DNA from: Daphnia carinata
Taxonomy: Eukaryota > Arthropoda > Branchiopoda > Diplostraca > Daphniidae
NCBI RefSeq assembly: GCF_022539665.2
Contig: NC_081336.1
Span: forward strand, 1,116,001 to 1,180,000
Reading direction: 5' to 3'
DNA length: 64,000 nt
Every line of letters starts with the position of its first letter. Within the stretch, counting starts at the first letter, position 1. A program made the position numbers and the translations under genes. This document shows positions 22,792 to 34,797 of the stretch, in pieces. The notes under the pieces are model-generated. The model saw nothing but the letters and a program-made list of their open reading frames with translations. It was not told where the DNA came from and ran no database searches.

Positions 22792-25700
22792 AATAAATTT
22801 ACAAGGGACAACAACAACAACAACAAATATGAAAAAAAAAAAGCAGCAACCTACTCTCTCGAACCTCTACTTCCTTTCTTCTCCTCTACCGTGATCATTT
22901 TTTTCAAAAAAAAAAAAAAAAAAAAAGAAAAGAAAAAGAAAATAGGAGAAGACCCCCCCCCCCACCAGAAGAAAAACAAACAAACAAGTGAATGTCGAGG
23001 ATTGCAGTTTGCGAATTGTAATTTTTCGTTTATGTGTGAGTGAGAGTGAGGACATTTGTAAAGTACGTAACTCAAAGAAATCGAAGAAGAAATGAAGACA
23101 AAGAAATTGATGCCAGTGTCCTGTACGTGTTCTAAAGAAGAAGAAGAAAAAAAAGGGAAGAAGAAAGTGGTGAGAGTGGTGTGAAGATAAATTTGCGCGT
23201 GTGTCGTGTGTGTGTGTGTGTGACGTTGTTGGTTGTTCAATACCGACGAACCAGGTCTGTGATGATGCCTCTTTTTTTTTTTTTTTTTAAATGATTGCGC
23301 GGCCACCCCCCCCAATGTTTTTCTCCTCGTCATCCTTTACGACATCGGCTTCAAGCTACAATCGATAACTGTGCGTGTGTGTGTTTTTTTTTTTGTTTTT
23401 TTTTGAGTGTGACGTACCTACGATAACCTACAAGAAGAGCGCCGGAATTTCGAGGAGAAGAAGCAACACGATATACAAAATTCTCTTCTGAAAAGTCCTC
23501 CCTCTCCCCCCCCCCTTCACGTCAACCATCGTGCGTCTCGTGCTGCTGCCCCCCACTCTTCTTTCCAATTATCAACATTTTTTTTTTTTTTGTTTGTTTC
23601 CTCCTCCAAACCTTTGGGTCTTGTTCATATCTTTTCCTCCCATCTTTTCTCTTTCTCTCTCTTGTCATCATTTAATCCATTTGTAAAACACGTGTGTGTG
23701 TGTGTGTGTGCGCCGCGACTCCCTCATTGCTGTGAATGTGACCCACCCGAAAAAGATCCACTCACGCTGATATTTAGACAATGAGGAATTCGAAAGAAAA
23801 CCGGCCGGAAAAAAAAATAATGTCTTTTTTTTTTGTTTGTTTGTTTGTTACCCAGCTCAGCTCCAACAATAATGTTTAAACGCCGATTCCGCTCCATCTG
23901 CTAGTTTTTCTTTTCCTCTTTAATTTCCCCGTTTATTCACCTATCGGTCATCATGCGAACTCCTAACCAATTCTCTAATTGACAATTGGTTTATTATTAT
24001 TATTTTTTTTTTTTTCAAACAGCTGCTGTGTGTGTTAGTGTGTGTGAATTTCCATCATTTATGATATGCAAATGATTCGCTCCCCCCCCCTCTTCCCCCT
24101 TAATCTTTCTATCTCTATCTCAATTTAAATTTTTTTTTTCCTCTTTAAAAATGACAGTTTGATTGACAAAGAAATACTTCTCTTCTTGCTCTCGAGAAAA
24201 AAAAAAGAAAGAAAAGGACATCATTTTTTTTCAAAATATTTATCGTATACCGATATACGTATAAACAACAAAGTGAAAAAGAAATGGATTCTTTTATAGA
24301 TATTTGGCAAAAGAAAATCATTTGAGATAGAGAGAAGAAAATAACCTAATAAATAAGACAAACGAGAACTCCGGAAATAACACAAACAACTGGGAAAGCA
24401 AAAACAAAAAAAATCATTTGTCATCTTTTGCTTTTATTTTCCGTTTAACAGATATCAGAAGAAGACATTAACATAGTTGAAGAAAGACGTTGCAATGTCT
24501 TTTTCTTCGACTCATTCCACCACGAACCCAAAACTAATTGCACGACACTCTTTATTGAATTTTCATTGAAACATTTTTTTTTTACGTCACACCACAGACA
24601 CACACGCAGCTTACCCTCAATTTCCTCCCACAAACTTCAAAAACAAAAATGAGAAACTAAAGTAAAAAGGAACTTCGACAAAAACAAAACAAATGCGCCG
24701 CGTTATGAATGGAAATAATAGACGTGCAAAAAAAAAACATGTCAAAAAAAAAGGAAAAACAATTAGCATGTGTTTTTTTTTAATTTGTGCTTGTAAATAA
24801 TAACAATAATTATTATTATGGTGATGAAAACTGTTTATTGGGCCAGGTCGGTAACGGACCGAGATTTTCACACGCAGGCAAGAAAAAGAAAAAGAATGGA
24901 CATCTCTGATTTTACAGTGTTGACTAATTGCCGTAATGTAATAAACCAAACCCCTCGTTCCTTTTTTTTTTTTCGTCTTCTTTTATCAATCATTTTTTTT
25001 TCTCCACTCAAAGGACAACAACAACAACAAAATCACGGCTATTTTTCTCTTATTTAATTATTCATGCGCCTATATACTGCTCTGATTATGTTTTTCCGTC
25101 TCTAAATGTTAAAGATTTTGACCCCCCCCTGGAAAATCCTCCATTTTTTCTGTTGCTATCAACTCTGATTTATTTTTTGTTTTTAAAAATCATCCAACTT
25201 TTCAAAAGATTTTTCATTCTTTTTCTTCCATCATCCTGCCTTTATTCCCATATTTTTCGTTTCATGTTGCAAATTGACAAAAAAGAAAGGAAAGAAATGC
25301 AATGGCGGCTGAATTTTTTTCGTCGCTAAACATAAACGGGGTGACAACAGCATGGTCACAAATAACCACCATTTGTCAAAACCTATTTCTTTGCCATTTT
25401 TCTTTTTTTTTTTTCTTCATTTTATTCGGTTACGCGCTGCCTGGGTGGCTAGTTAGCGAAAAAAAAAAATGATAACTAAAACACTAACAAGAAAAGAACA
25501 AACGACTTTATACTCGTGTTACTCTGCTGGATGGACCGATAAAAGAATGTTTTTCATGACTCATGAAACAGATGCCAAGGACGAGAGACATTCTATTCGA
25601 AATGGCCATAGTGGAGAAGGAGGGCAAAGCACGGAATCAGGCACGCCACTCTGGGTGCCCGGCCATGATGATATCCGATAGGGGGGGCCCTATATATAAA

Positions 25701-27376
25701 CGTGGCGGTCGACTTGTGTGCAAGCCAACGGTGCATAGTGTGACGTGGTATTACGTGTCAGTAATAAAAAGACAGGCCCGAGCCGTGGCAGCCTTGAATG
25801 TGTCGACATGGAATATTATCCCTCAGACAGTCAGACAGAGTCCTGTAGTACGATGGTGAAACAACGGGATGACACGTATCTTTCTTTACCTTCCGATAAA
25901 AGAGGAAAATGCTAGAAATAGCTTTGTCGCCTACTGCATGACGTCGAGAGTATTTCCAGGGTCTTTAACCGACTAAATCAGCCCTGCCATGAAAGAACAT
26001 TTGGCTATTTTTAAAAGACGTGGAGGTTTATGGGGCTGGGAACGTCGGGCGCGTTGAATTAGAAAACAACCTGTTACAAATACAAAGAGCTAGAAAATAT
26101 ATGTAATAAAAAAAAGAAGACAAAGAAGCAGAACGAAACAAACCACACATTTAAAAAGCCCTGTAGGCTATTTTGTTCTAAATTTAGAAATCCGTTGTTG
26201 GACACACGCTGTGATTGAGAGAAAATAGTCACACACACGTGGTGGTTGTGCTCGATTTCCTACACCATATTTTTTGGGCCACCATTTACGATGATGCAGA
26301 CGTTATTCGAAACCATCACGGCCCTGATCCCAAGAAATGGTTTTATTTTTCATCCAACTAGATAATGTGAAATAGTTCGCCACAGGTTTTGTTATTGTTG
26401 CCATGGCGAGGAAGTGAAAACCTGTATTGAAAAAAAAAAAAAAAGAGGAACGCCATGCACTCTTCCATCATACGGACAACACGAGAACCAAGTACTGGTA
26501 TCAATTCACCTGTTTTCTTCGTGCAGTCCATTCGGTAATAGTATGGGTCCATAAATAACAAGGAAACCAACAAGCCTGTAGGTATGGCGTACGAAAAAAA
26601 AAAAAAAGTTTTGATGACGTTATCGTTAGACTGGCACACATTAATATGTAAGGCCTCGCCGTACGTGCAGTGAGTCTTCTGCTATTGAAAGATGGTGACT
26701 TTTGTTGTGAACAAATTCAAACTAAAATTGCCTTTTTTGCCCTTCATTTTTCTTTATGATGCCCTCGTTAGCCATGGATTGGAGTGCTATACTGAGACCG
26801 AACACGTGTTTGTAAAATGACCTGTCTCGCTGACCAATTTTTCCTCCTGAATCGAGTGTGTACAAAAAAAACGATGGCATGGAAGAGTTCGTCGAGGCCC
26901 CAAAGCGCATGTTTTTTTCTGGCCAATCCCGTAACCCACGGTAACCCTTGGACTGTTGAGGCCTTTAAAAAGAAGAGCGGAACAGGTAACGACCTACTGG
27001 AAGAGGCTGATCCGGTTTCGTACACTGTCCTGCGGTAGGTATTCATTTAAACCAGTCTTCACTGACAAGTGTTTGATGTTGGTTGTGTCTTTGCGAACAA
27101 GTGTGTAGTCTATTGTGTCAGTGGCCAGTTATCAAATGTCTTTTACACAAAATGATAGCATCGGTAGCTCTGAAAATGAACATGCACATCATCTTCTTGA
27201 TCATTCAACAGTTGATGTCCAAGTGATTTTTTATCCTTGCTATTCGATATGGAGTGAAATTGGAATTTAGAATACCTAAAATTCTATTTTATTTAACAAA
27301 CTAAATTATTCGAAACATGCCAGTCATATTCATGCCTACCTTAATTGTTTGTTATTTGTTTTTTTTTTTTTTTCAG
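22792..27376 (+). other. 3' flank of Tousled-like kinase and intergenic DNA up to the phosphodiesterase
   Basis: The first 2 kb is homopolymer- and microsatellite-rich (CA/GT runs at 23206 and 23694, poly-C at 22954, 23500 and 24084, poly-T throughout). It is probably the kinase 3' UTR and flank. An AATAAA occurs just after the stop (about 22793) and others further on (about 24940). From 25.4 to 27.3 kb the composition is more balanced, but I recognise no coding domain. A plus-strand frame ending at a possible donor (GTAGGT, 27037) could be a leader exon of the downstream gene. Confidence 0.45.
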
Positions 27377-28157
27377 GTTCGAATATTTTCCTCTTCGATG
27401 GCTTCTTGCAATTCCGGCCAGGAGAACAGTACTCCATTAACCGCCGACTTGACTATTCGTTTACCTCCTGTCCAACATAGCGGTAATGTAGTAGACAAAT
27501 CATCTTCCAATTTTAGTTCGATCGATTAATCAATAATAATGGTTTCTCCTTGTCTCCATTCAATTTAGGCTCACGAAATCATTCGGCTGCTCGCATGCCT
27601 GTAACTGATGGCAATACGACCAAAACACAACAACGTCCTTGTCCGGCTATTGGAGAAGCAGGAGCAAACACGTTGAATCCGGGATGGCATCCAACTGATA
27701 CAGGAGGTCGCGTGTGTAATAATCCATCTAATTACGCTAATCGGAGAAGAAGCCCTAGCCCGTCGGTTAGAAAGTCGCCTGCCATCAGCCATCATCCAAC
27801 TAATCTGACGATGGGGATTACTCATCAGCACCGGCCTAATAACTTTTCTTCGGCACGATCTACATATCACGCAGGGTGTCAGCATACCAGCCAATCAAGG
27901 ATCCCCATCTACCAACGTAATCAATCATTTGATACGGTTCATAGTCCCACGGCGTTAATCTTGATATTCTCATATTACATCGCCTTTTCTCGTTTTTGTT
28001 ATGGACTTTTACAGTTTCAACTTCTTCTTCGTCGCCTTCAGCCCCACGTTCGTTTGCACTCCATCAGCAACAACAACCACTAGAACTTCTCATTCCGGCC
28101 GTCCGTGCACCCCATCGATATTCGTATCACAATCCAGCGGTGGCTGCGATGGCAGCA
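27377..28157 (+). CDS. Probable N-terminal low-complexity exons of the downstream phosphodiesterase
   Basis: Two or three exons with good splice sites: acceptor TTTCAG before 27377, ATG at 27398 (MASCNSGQENSTPLTADL), donor at 27483, acceptor at 27568, with a phase-1 junction giving HSGSRNHSAARM. The second exon encodes a polar stretch rich in Ser, Pro, His and Asn with no domain. A third block, 28017 to about 28157, reads STSSSSPSAPRSFALHQQQQ and could end in phase 1, matching a possible acceptor at 29069 that continues as RMDDGQW. The donor near 27953 and the frame used in block three are unresolved. GAF phosphodiesterases commonly have such disordered N termini, which is why I link them. 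They could instead be a separate small gene. Confidence 0.45.
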
Positions 28158-29074
28158 GCTTCAGGTCTTCGTTTACCTATTTTTATTCAATGAAATCTAA
28201 TTAACGTCAGTACGCAGTTACAACTACTAATGGCCTGGACGCATTTTTATGGATAGAAAAAAAATGGGCGGTCGTTGATAAGAAACGTATGCACCTAGTA
28301 GCTGTTGAACTGAGCGATATCAACAGTAAGCCATACCCGCACGATTGCAAGTCCATTTAGACGTTAATTTACAAATTCTCGAGAGGGAGATTAGTTGATT
28401 TTTGTATTGACCAGTGATGCGTGAGAAAACGACAAGAGAATTCCCCTTCTTATTGACGTCATCAACTGGTCTCGAAACACTCGCCCATTTGCCTTCGGAC
28501 AGGTTGTATTCATTACGAAACTTTCTAGCCGAAGTTTTAACAAAAGTCGTTGAGTTTATCGGTCTGTCTCCGTCCAACGATTTTTTTTTTCACTCCTTAA
28601 TGGAACGAAATCGTTTGAAGAGTGAAGTCTGACTCCCCAAGAGAAGCTTGTATAACGCCTAAGATTATCTCGGAAGTGGCTTTTTCAATCACACTAAAGA
28701 GTGATTGTGCACGTTTGTGATAGTGTATCCGTCTTGCGTAAACCGAATTAAGTGACCCAATCGGCAAAGTGGTTGGACAGCACAGTAAGTGAAACGTGGA
28801 TTACAAACACCGTAGGTTTCCTACTGGACTAGATCATAAATAAAGTCGAATTTTAATGGTGTACAGTCAAGAAAAATGCCTACACCTTGAAAACTTGAAG
28901 CCGATCACCCCGAGCAGCTATCAGTTTTGTTCAAAGTCATCAAATTGTTTACGAAGCTTTGCTGACCCGCTGCTGTAACTTCTGTAGCGATAAGTCACGT
29001 TGTAAAACACATTCAGTATTTACTAATTTTTTGGCTTATCTTTCTATGGTTCGTCAATATCGTCCTTAGGCAGA

Positions 29075-32000
29075 ATGGATGATGGACAGTGGAGCAGTAA
29101 ACATGTGACCAATTATCTGAAAGCCAACAGGGCTTTTCTGGAACATCATGTACTCGAACACGTCGACGCAGCCACGCTGGAACGTTGGTATATGCGTCGC
29201 GTGTGGAGGGAAAAGGCTATTAAACCGTCAACGATCGATAATCCAACGGAAGAGATGCTCTGCAAAAAAATAAGCATGTCCAAATGGAAGGTATAAGAAA
29301 TAAATTCCGGGGGGGGGAACAGAATTTTGTTGTAATCGATTGTCAGTTTTGTCTACATGCCGACAAGCGGCAAATGTTGGAAACGCTAATGAATTCGTTA
29401 GCTAATCAGCCTCAACCTGGCCGCATACTTTGGGAATTGGCCTGTTGCGTGGCTTCATCAGTCGGAGCAGATGGATTCGTTCTGCATCTCGTTCATCCGC
29501 AAACTGGCATGTTCCGCGTCTTTAGAAGGTATAAATGATTTATTACGCTTTCAAAATGGGTTCATTTTAACCTAGTTTTTTTCCAGTTGCGATATTGAAA
29601 CGGATATTGATAATGGAATCTTCGACACAAAAATTTATCCAAACTTTTCTACAAGTTACGATGACGACAGAGAAACTGCCTCTTCTAGTGACAATTTTTA
29701 CGCCATCCCGAACAAAGACCGCCATAGTGTCGCCTCTTATGTAGCGAAACATCGGCATACCATCACTGTGCGTGACATTCGTCGACCCGATTCGCGATTT
29801 GAGGACGGCAGTATCTGTTTTCAAGTTAGAAGAAGCAAATCATAAACGAACGAAAGGGTTTTCAAAGAGTTTTTATCGATTAGGAAGGAGGAGTTCACAT
29901 TTTAGGAGCGCCAGTAGTGCAAAACGACGGTACCCTTACAGGAGTGATTGAACTCTATAGGTGACGTATGTTATAGTTCTCCCATTGCATAAGTTAATTC
30001 AACGTTACACATTTAGGCGACCAGTGGACAATAATAAATCTTCACGGGGCCCTTTCCAACAAGATGACGAAGAAGTTGTTAGCAGTTTTCTGGTGTGGGG
30101 TGGAATCGCCCTCCACTACGCCGATATGTACCACGCTTTGGCCAACCAGCGAAATTTGCATCAATTTCTTCTGACAGTAGTCAAATCTATTTTTCAGGTT
30201 ACTTTCAGTTACTATTTTTGAGATGTGTGGATCATTTTTCGTAAGCTTCTTATAGGACATGGTTAGCATGGACACTGTAATCGCCAAAGTCATGACGTTT
30301 GCCCAAAAATTAGTGGATGCCGATCGGGCTTCTCTTTTCCTAGTGGATCACAAATCGGATGAGCTTTATGCTCGCATTTTCGACATGGGAGATGGTGTTG
30401 GTGACGGCCAGACACCTCCTGCAGCCAAAGAAATACGTTTTCCGTTAGGCACCGGCATTGCTGGCCAAGTGGCTGTCACAGGAAAGGTAATGGGAGTCTG
30501 TGCATCCCTACTATTAAAATTTGTCGAAAAATTATAATAATTTTTTGCTCCAACCAGGTTTTAAACATACCGGACGCCTATTTAGATAGCAGATTTAATC
30601 GAGCTGTTGACCAGCAAACTGGTTATCATACGACTTCGATTCTTTGCATGCCCATCTTTATACAAGGACAGGTGATCGGAGTGATGCAAATGGTCAACAA
30701 GCATCACGGGACGTTCACAGCGGAAGATGAAGAATCATTTGAGCTTTTTGCGGTTTATTGCGGATTGGCCCTGCATCATACCAAATTGTACGACAGGATC
30801 AGAGTGTCGGAGCAAAAGTACCGCGTAACACTCGAAGTGCTGTCGTATCACAATTGTTGCACCGAAAGCGAATTTAGTGCTATTCAACAACTCAACAATA
30901 GTACGTTTGGAGTTGCTGGGCAGTCAGATAATCCCTTTGTGCAGCAGACTGTGACATCGAATACCATCGGCTTGGATCAATTTTGGTTCAGCGCCTTCAG
31001 CATTAATGATATGGAAAAAGTTCACAACGCCGTGTACATGTTTGTTGACTTGTTTGGCTTGGGACAGTTTGAGCAAGACTCACTCATTCGCTTTATGTTG
31101 ACTGTTCGCAAGAATTACCGCCGTGTCCCCTATCATAACTGGACGCATGGCTTTGCTGTGGCTAATTCCATGTATGTAATACTCAAACGAGCGCCCAATA
31201 CTTTCCAACCACTAGAAGCTGTGGCTCTGTTTGTCAGTGCACTCTGTCATGATCTCGACCATCGTGGAAAGAACAACAAATTCATGTTGGACACGGCGTC
31301 GCCATTGGCTGCGATTTACACAACTTCAACTATGGAACATCATCATTTCAATCAAACTGTCATCATTCTCCAACAGGACGGAAACAATATTCTCGGCAAA
31401 CTGAAAAGCGATGAATTCAAGGAGGTGCTATATTTGATTCTTTGAAATTTGCAGTTACCTACGTAAAATTAATAATTATGGAATAATTTCAGGTGTTGAG
31501 CAATATTAAGCACTGCATCCTCGCGACGGACTTGGCTACTTTCTTTCCCAATCGAGCCAAATTAGCGCAAATTGTTGAGGAAGATCAGTTCACGTGGGAA
31601 AATAAAGATCACAGACTTTTAGTTCAAGCCATAGCCATGACTGGATCGGATTTGTGCGCCTCTTCAAAACCGTGGGACGTCCAATCTGAAACGGTACGTT
31701 GACGTGAAATCGTTCAATTCTATTTTATGAAACTACCTGTTTATCGTTTCAATCCTATTGGAACGTAGGTGAAGGTAATCTTTGAAGAGTTCTATGAACA
31801 AGGTGATGAAGAGAAAAAAGCTGGACGCATTCCAATACCAATGATGGATCGAACTCAGTTGCATTTGCAACCAGATTCACAAGTCGGTTTTATATCGGGT
31901 ATCTGTATTCCTTGCTATAGTTTGCTCTACCGATTGATTCCCGAGACGAAACCTTTATTGGATGGCTGTCAGAGTAATATGGAGCGTTGGAAACAATTGG

Positions 32001-32161
32001 ATAAAGACAACAAAGTCGTTGAATATGATCATGTCAGTGGTGCTGCAAAGCCTAGAGATGATGGCACCACGGAAATTAAGGATCCCAAACACTTACCCTT
32101 GCTAACCCGAGCAATTTCTCTCCCTATTCGCTCATATAGCGATCTTGACTCACATCAGTAA
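29075..32161 (+). CDS. Dual-GAF cyclic nucleotide phosphodiesterase (PDE5/6/11 group)
   Basis: Hydrolyses cGMP and possibly cAMP; the GAF domains bind cyclic nucleotide and regulate the catalytic domain (family knowledge). Exons: 29075-29290, 29347-29528, 29587-29824, 29884-29960, 30017-30197, 30256-30486, 30558-31424, 31493-31693, 31769-32161. They total 2586 nt in phase, 861 aa. After an N-terminal helix region (NYLKANRAFLEHHVLEHVD) come GAF-A (about residues 75-300) and GAF-B (about 310-480, with ADRASLFLVD and IPDAYLDSRFN). The HD-type catalytic domain shows YHNWTHGFAVANSM, ALCHDLDHRGKNNKFM, MEHHHFNQTVIILQQ and the conserved Gln in DSQVGFISGICIPCY. The sequence looks closest to insect Pde6, with PDE11 the alternative. 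No CaaX prenylation box is seen at this stop. The true start may lie upstream (27398). Confidence 0.93.
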
Positions 32162-32550
32162 GTCTGTCTCATGCGTTTGGCAAATAACGTGACTAACTTA
32201 ATGAAAATAGCTCTTAATAACCTAGCAATTTTTTGATTTATCGATTTGTATTGAATGGCATATTTACTTCAAAAATTGTAAATCAATAAATTGTTGGAAA
32301 AATTGCCAATACAAAATTTTTTAGAAAATAAATATTTGAAAAAAGTGTATGTGCCTGGCTTAACTGTTTACTTTGCAATATTTTTGCCTTATTGAATGTA
32401 ATATTCAACTTTGTGGTCACAAGCCCCCTTGATGTGTGAAAGGATTGTAGGTATTCATTCCGTGACCATTATATTGTGACTTAGCTCCGTTGACATTAGA
32501 AGTATCCACTTATGTTTTATTGTTGTAACTTTTGGATTATTATCAACTAA
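32162..32550. other. 3' flank of the phosphodiesterase
   Basis: AT-rich DNA with an AATAAA at about 32287 and a second AATAAA-like word near 32328 that may serve as poly(A) signals for the phosphodiesterase. No coding potential is seen. Confidence 0.5.
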
Positions 32551-32645
32551 GAAACTTTTACACAACCGTTTGAAACATTTTATTATCACCGAAACATTTT
32601 ATTACAATTGAAACATTTACACAATTTACACCAGAAACATTAACT
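32551..32645. repeat. Short periodic repeat of GAAACATT
   Basis: The word GAAACATT begins at 32573, 32592 and 32611, with a variant at 32635, giving a period of about 19 nt. It directly precedes the tRNA-like array. Function unknown. Confidence 0.6.
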
Positions 32646-32668
32646 ATTACACACCATTTGAAGTTTCA

Positions 32669-32738
32669 GTAACTCTTGGGTATTGAACCCTAATATTCGG
32701 CATAGCTTGCCGATGCTCAACCCTTCAGCCATAGTTAC
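32669..32738 (-). pseudogene. tRNA-like sequence 1
   Basis: Ends pair as GTAACT/AGTTAC. The anticodon stem is TCGGC/GCCGA with loop AAGCTAT (GCT at the anticodon position, but A at position 33). The T-arm is AGGGTTCAATACCC. It is a well-formed cloverleaf with a damaged B box. Confidence 0.55.
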
Positions 32739-32754
32739 TTACAAATTCTGTCTT

Positions 32755-33302
32755 TTGTGCCTTGAGTCAACGCACAATGCTATTGTATAATCAATGTATA
32801 TCGTCTCGCTATAACATTTGTTACTCTGATCTGAAATTGTATAAGTTTCATAGCTTGTTTGTAGAGTGTTCGTTTACGATATCAGAAGCCTGAAGTTCAA
32901 ACCCTGTTCAATGCTCAACCCGTCGGTAAATGTCTCATAAAAATTACGTATTTTATACCTTGAGTCACAATATATTGTATAGTCAAATTTATATCATCTC
33001 GATATACATTTGTTAATGTGCTTTGCACTCGTATAAATATCACGGCTTATCTGTAGAATGTCCAGAAACGGTGCAAAATGTCTGTGGTTCAAATCTAATC
33101 AAAGACAAAAATTATATATAATCAGATTATTCATAAATATGTGATATATATTTGTTGTTACTCAGAATTTTGAAAATGTGTAATAGATGACGGGTCGCTA
33201 TAATAATTTGTTAGTCTGAACACTATAAACTTAACTGTTATAGCTCATATGTATAGTGTCCGGTTACGGTACCAGAAGACTGAAGTTCAACTCCCGTCTA
33301 AG
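32755..33302 (+). repeat. Tandem repeat of about 190 bp, about three diverged units, each ending in a tRNA-like sequence
   Basis: Units begin near 32755, 32945 and 33135. Shared words include CCTTGAGTCA (first two units), a TATATCRTCTCG-type word, CATTTGTTA-type words and TATAA just before a tRNA-like part at 32841-32912, 33033-33105 and 33231-33302. Divergence is high. The tRNA-like parts belong to the second family, with GTTTACG or GTTACGG at the anticodon loop, CAGAAG after it, and AAGTTCAA or GGTTCAAA as B box. Confidence 0.5.
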
Positions 33303-33412
33303 GATAAAATTGTCTGCAAGCAAGCAATATAATATAATTGTGATTTTATTTATTATTGAAAATGTGTAATAGGGTATCTTGAAAACTTGCAAAAAGGGTT
33401 TTAAGCGTTAGG

Positions 33413-33485
33413 TAAATTATGGCACTATGGTAGAGCATCGGCTTCGTAAGTCGAATGTATAGGGATCGATCCCCAAAAGATAATC
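33413..33485 (+). pseudogene. tRNA-like sequence 5
   Basis: The anticodon stem region is TCGGC/GTCGA with loop TTCGTAA (CGT, T33 present). The T-arm is AGGGATCGATCCCC. The ends pair weakly (ATTAT/ATAAT). It is very similar to the inverted copy at 34464-34533. Confidence 0.5.
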
Positions 33486-33604
33486 TCATAATTGAATATA
33501 TCCTGAATATGACTGAGCTAGTTTAAATTTATGTTGAACCATGCAACAAAAATTATTCTAACTGTAAATATGTTGTCCTTAATAGATTCAAAATAACAGA
33601 CAAC

Positions 33605-33674
33605 GGTTCATGGCTCAGTGGTTGAGCATCGGCATTGTAAGCCGAAGGTATAGGGTTCAAGCCCCAAACGAACC
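33605..33674 (+). tRNA. tRNA-like sequence 6, possible tRNA-Thr(TGT)
   Basis: The best cloverleaf of the array. The acceptor stem is GGTTCAT/ACGAACC (6 of 7 pairs) and the A box TGGCTCAGTGG is intact. The anticodon stem is TCGGC/GCCGA with loop ATTGTAA, giving anticodon TGT with T33. The T-arm GGGTTCAAGCCC is intact in its core. Activity is uncertain because its neighbours are clearly decayed. Confidence 0.5.
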
Positions 33675-34022
33675 AGATGAATGTAATTGTTTCAATTGAA
33701 ACAACACGTAAACAAAGGTATATGCGTTCAAATATATGGAGCCCCTTGCATATGTTTTCCGAATGTTACAATGGATGTGCATCATTATAATATATCTAAG
33801 AAAGAGCTTAACACTACGGTTAAAGTCCGTTGGAAAATATATCAGTTTCTAAGTACTTAGTACTGAGAAACGTAGCTTATTTATTAAAATTTGTTACTGG
33901 TTACGAGATTAACTGTTAGTAAAATATCCGTTCGCGTGCTTCGCACGAAGTTTCCCAACTCGACTGGCCCCGTGGAATCGTGACACCTGGGAAGTTTGGA
34001 AGCCTGTGGAATCGGACACCTG

Positions 34023-34088
34023 ACTGGGAATCGAACCACGAACCTTTGAGTTAGGAAGCGGACGCCTTGCCTCTCTGGCATCTGCCCC
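34023..34088 (-). pseudogene. tRNA-like sequence 7 (tRNA-Arg(CCT)-like)
   Basis: Contains GGTTCGATTCC, a perfect B box, and TTCCTAA resembling the loop of tRNA-Arg(CCT). The anticodon stem does not pair, so this is a decayed tRNA or the head of a tRNA-derived SINE. The next 100 bases on the left hold imperfect copies of GTGGAATCG followed by ACACCTG. Confidence 0.4.
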
Positions 34089-34182
34089 CCTATATCCCCC
34101 CATTGGGATTTGATTTTCTATTGACTCGCGCTCACGGTCACATTAATGTGTTGAAGTCTTAAACTTTATGGAAGTGTGACAA

Positions 34183-34250
34183 GTAGCTCAATGGTAGAGC
34201 ATCAGCCTAGCAAGCTGTTATATGTGGTTCGAATCCCATCTAAGAGCCAT
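34183..34250 (+). pseudogene. tRNA-like sequence 8 (Ala AGC-like)
   Basis: Both promoter boxes are intact (TAGCTCAATGG and GGTTCGAATCC). The anticodon arm is CAGC/GCTG with loop CTAGCAA (AGC). The acceptor stem does not pair, so a working tRNA is unlikely. Confidence 0.5.
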
Positions 34251-34463
34251 GAATAAGGTAGTTACTCGTACTGATATGTTAATAATTTTATAAATATAAT
34301 TGTTTGAAATCAACAAACTAATTTCTCAAAGCGGTGCTACCATTTCATGATTACTGCTCCAAGTAATGACTTACATAGATTATACTGTTTATATTTTCAT
34401 TTTGTATCATGCGTCTGCTTTTTGTAATATTGCATATCATTGGAATCTTTAGTCATATGATTG

Positions 34464-34533
34464 AACTCTTATGGGGATCGATCTCTTTACATTCGACTTA
34501 CGAAGCCGATGCTCTACCATTGAGCCATGAGTT
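34464..34533 (-). pseudogene. tRNA-like sequence 9
   Basis: Nearly the same as the copy at 33413-33485 but in the opposite orientation. Ends pair as AACTC/GAGTT and the loop is TTCGTAA. The T-arm is AGAGATCGATCCCC, with a damaged B box. Confidence 0.5.
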
Positions 34534-34621
34534 ACATGCAACCGCAAACCATTTTTGCAAATAGTCTCAGGACATCCTATTTTACATAATCAATAAAATG
34601 GTAACTTACTGACCTAGATGG

Positions 34622-34693
34622 TAGACTTTGACTGGATTCGAACCTCAGACTTCTGCTTCCGTAGCCGGACGCTCTACATATAAGCTATGATAC
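34622..34693 (-). pseudogene. tRNA-like sequence 10
   Basis: Second-family member: GTCCGGCTACGG then GCAGAAG, with a perfect B box GGTTCGAATCC. The anticodon stem is imperfect. Confidence 0.45.
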
Positions 34694-34797
34694 TTATCCA
34701 TACACGTAACAGATTGACAAATAATATAAGCGCGACAAACATTGACTCTACAATATTATCGTGCGTTGACTAAGGTGTAAAAGGAAAAATTTTGTAA

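Noticed and set aside
26817-27038. Plus-strand frame ending at a GTAGGT donor-like site
   Set aside because: Phase 2 at the donor does not give an open frame when joined to the exon at 27377. It could be a leader exon but not coding in a provable way.
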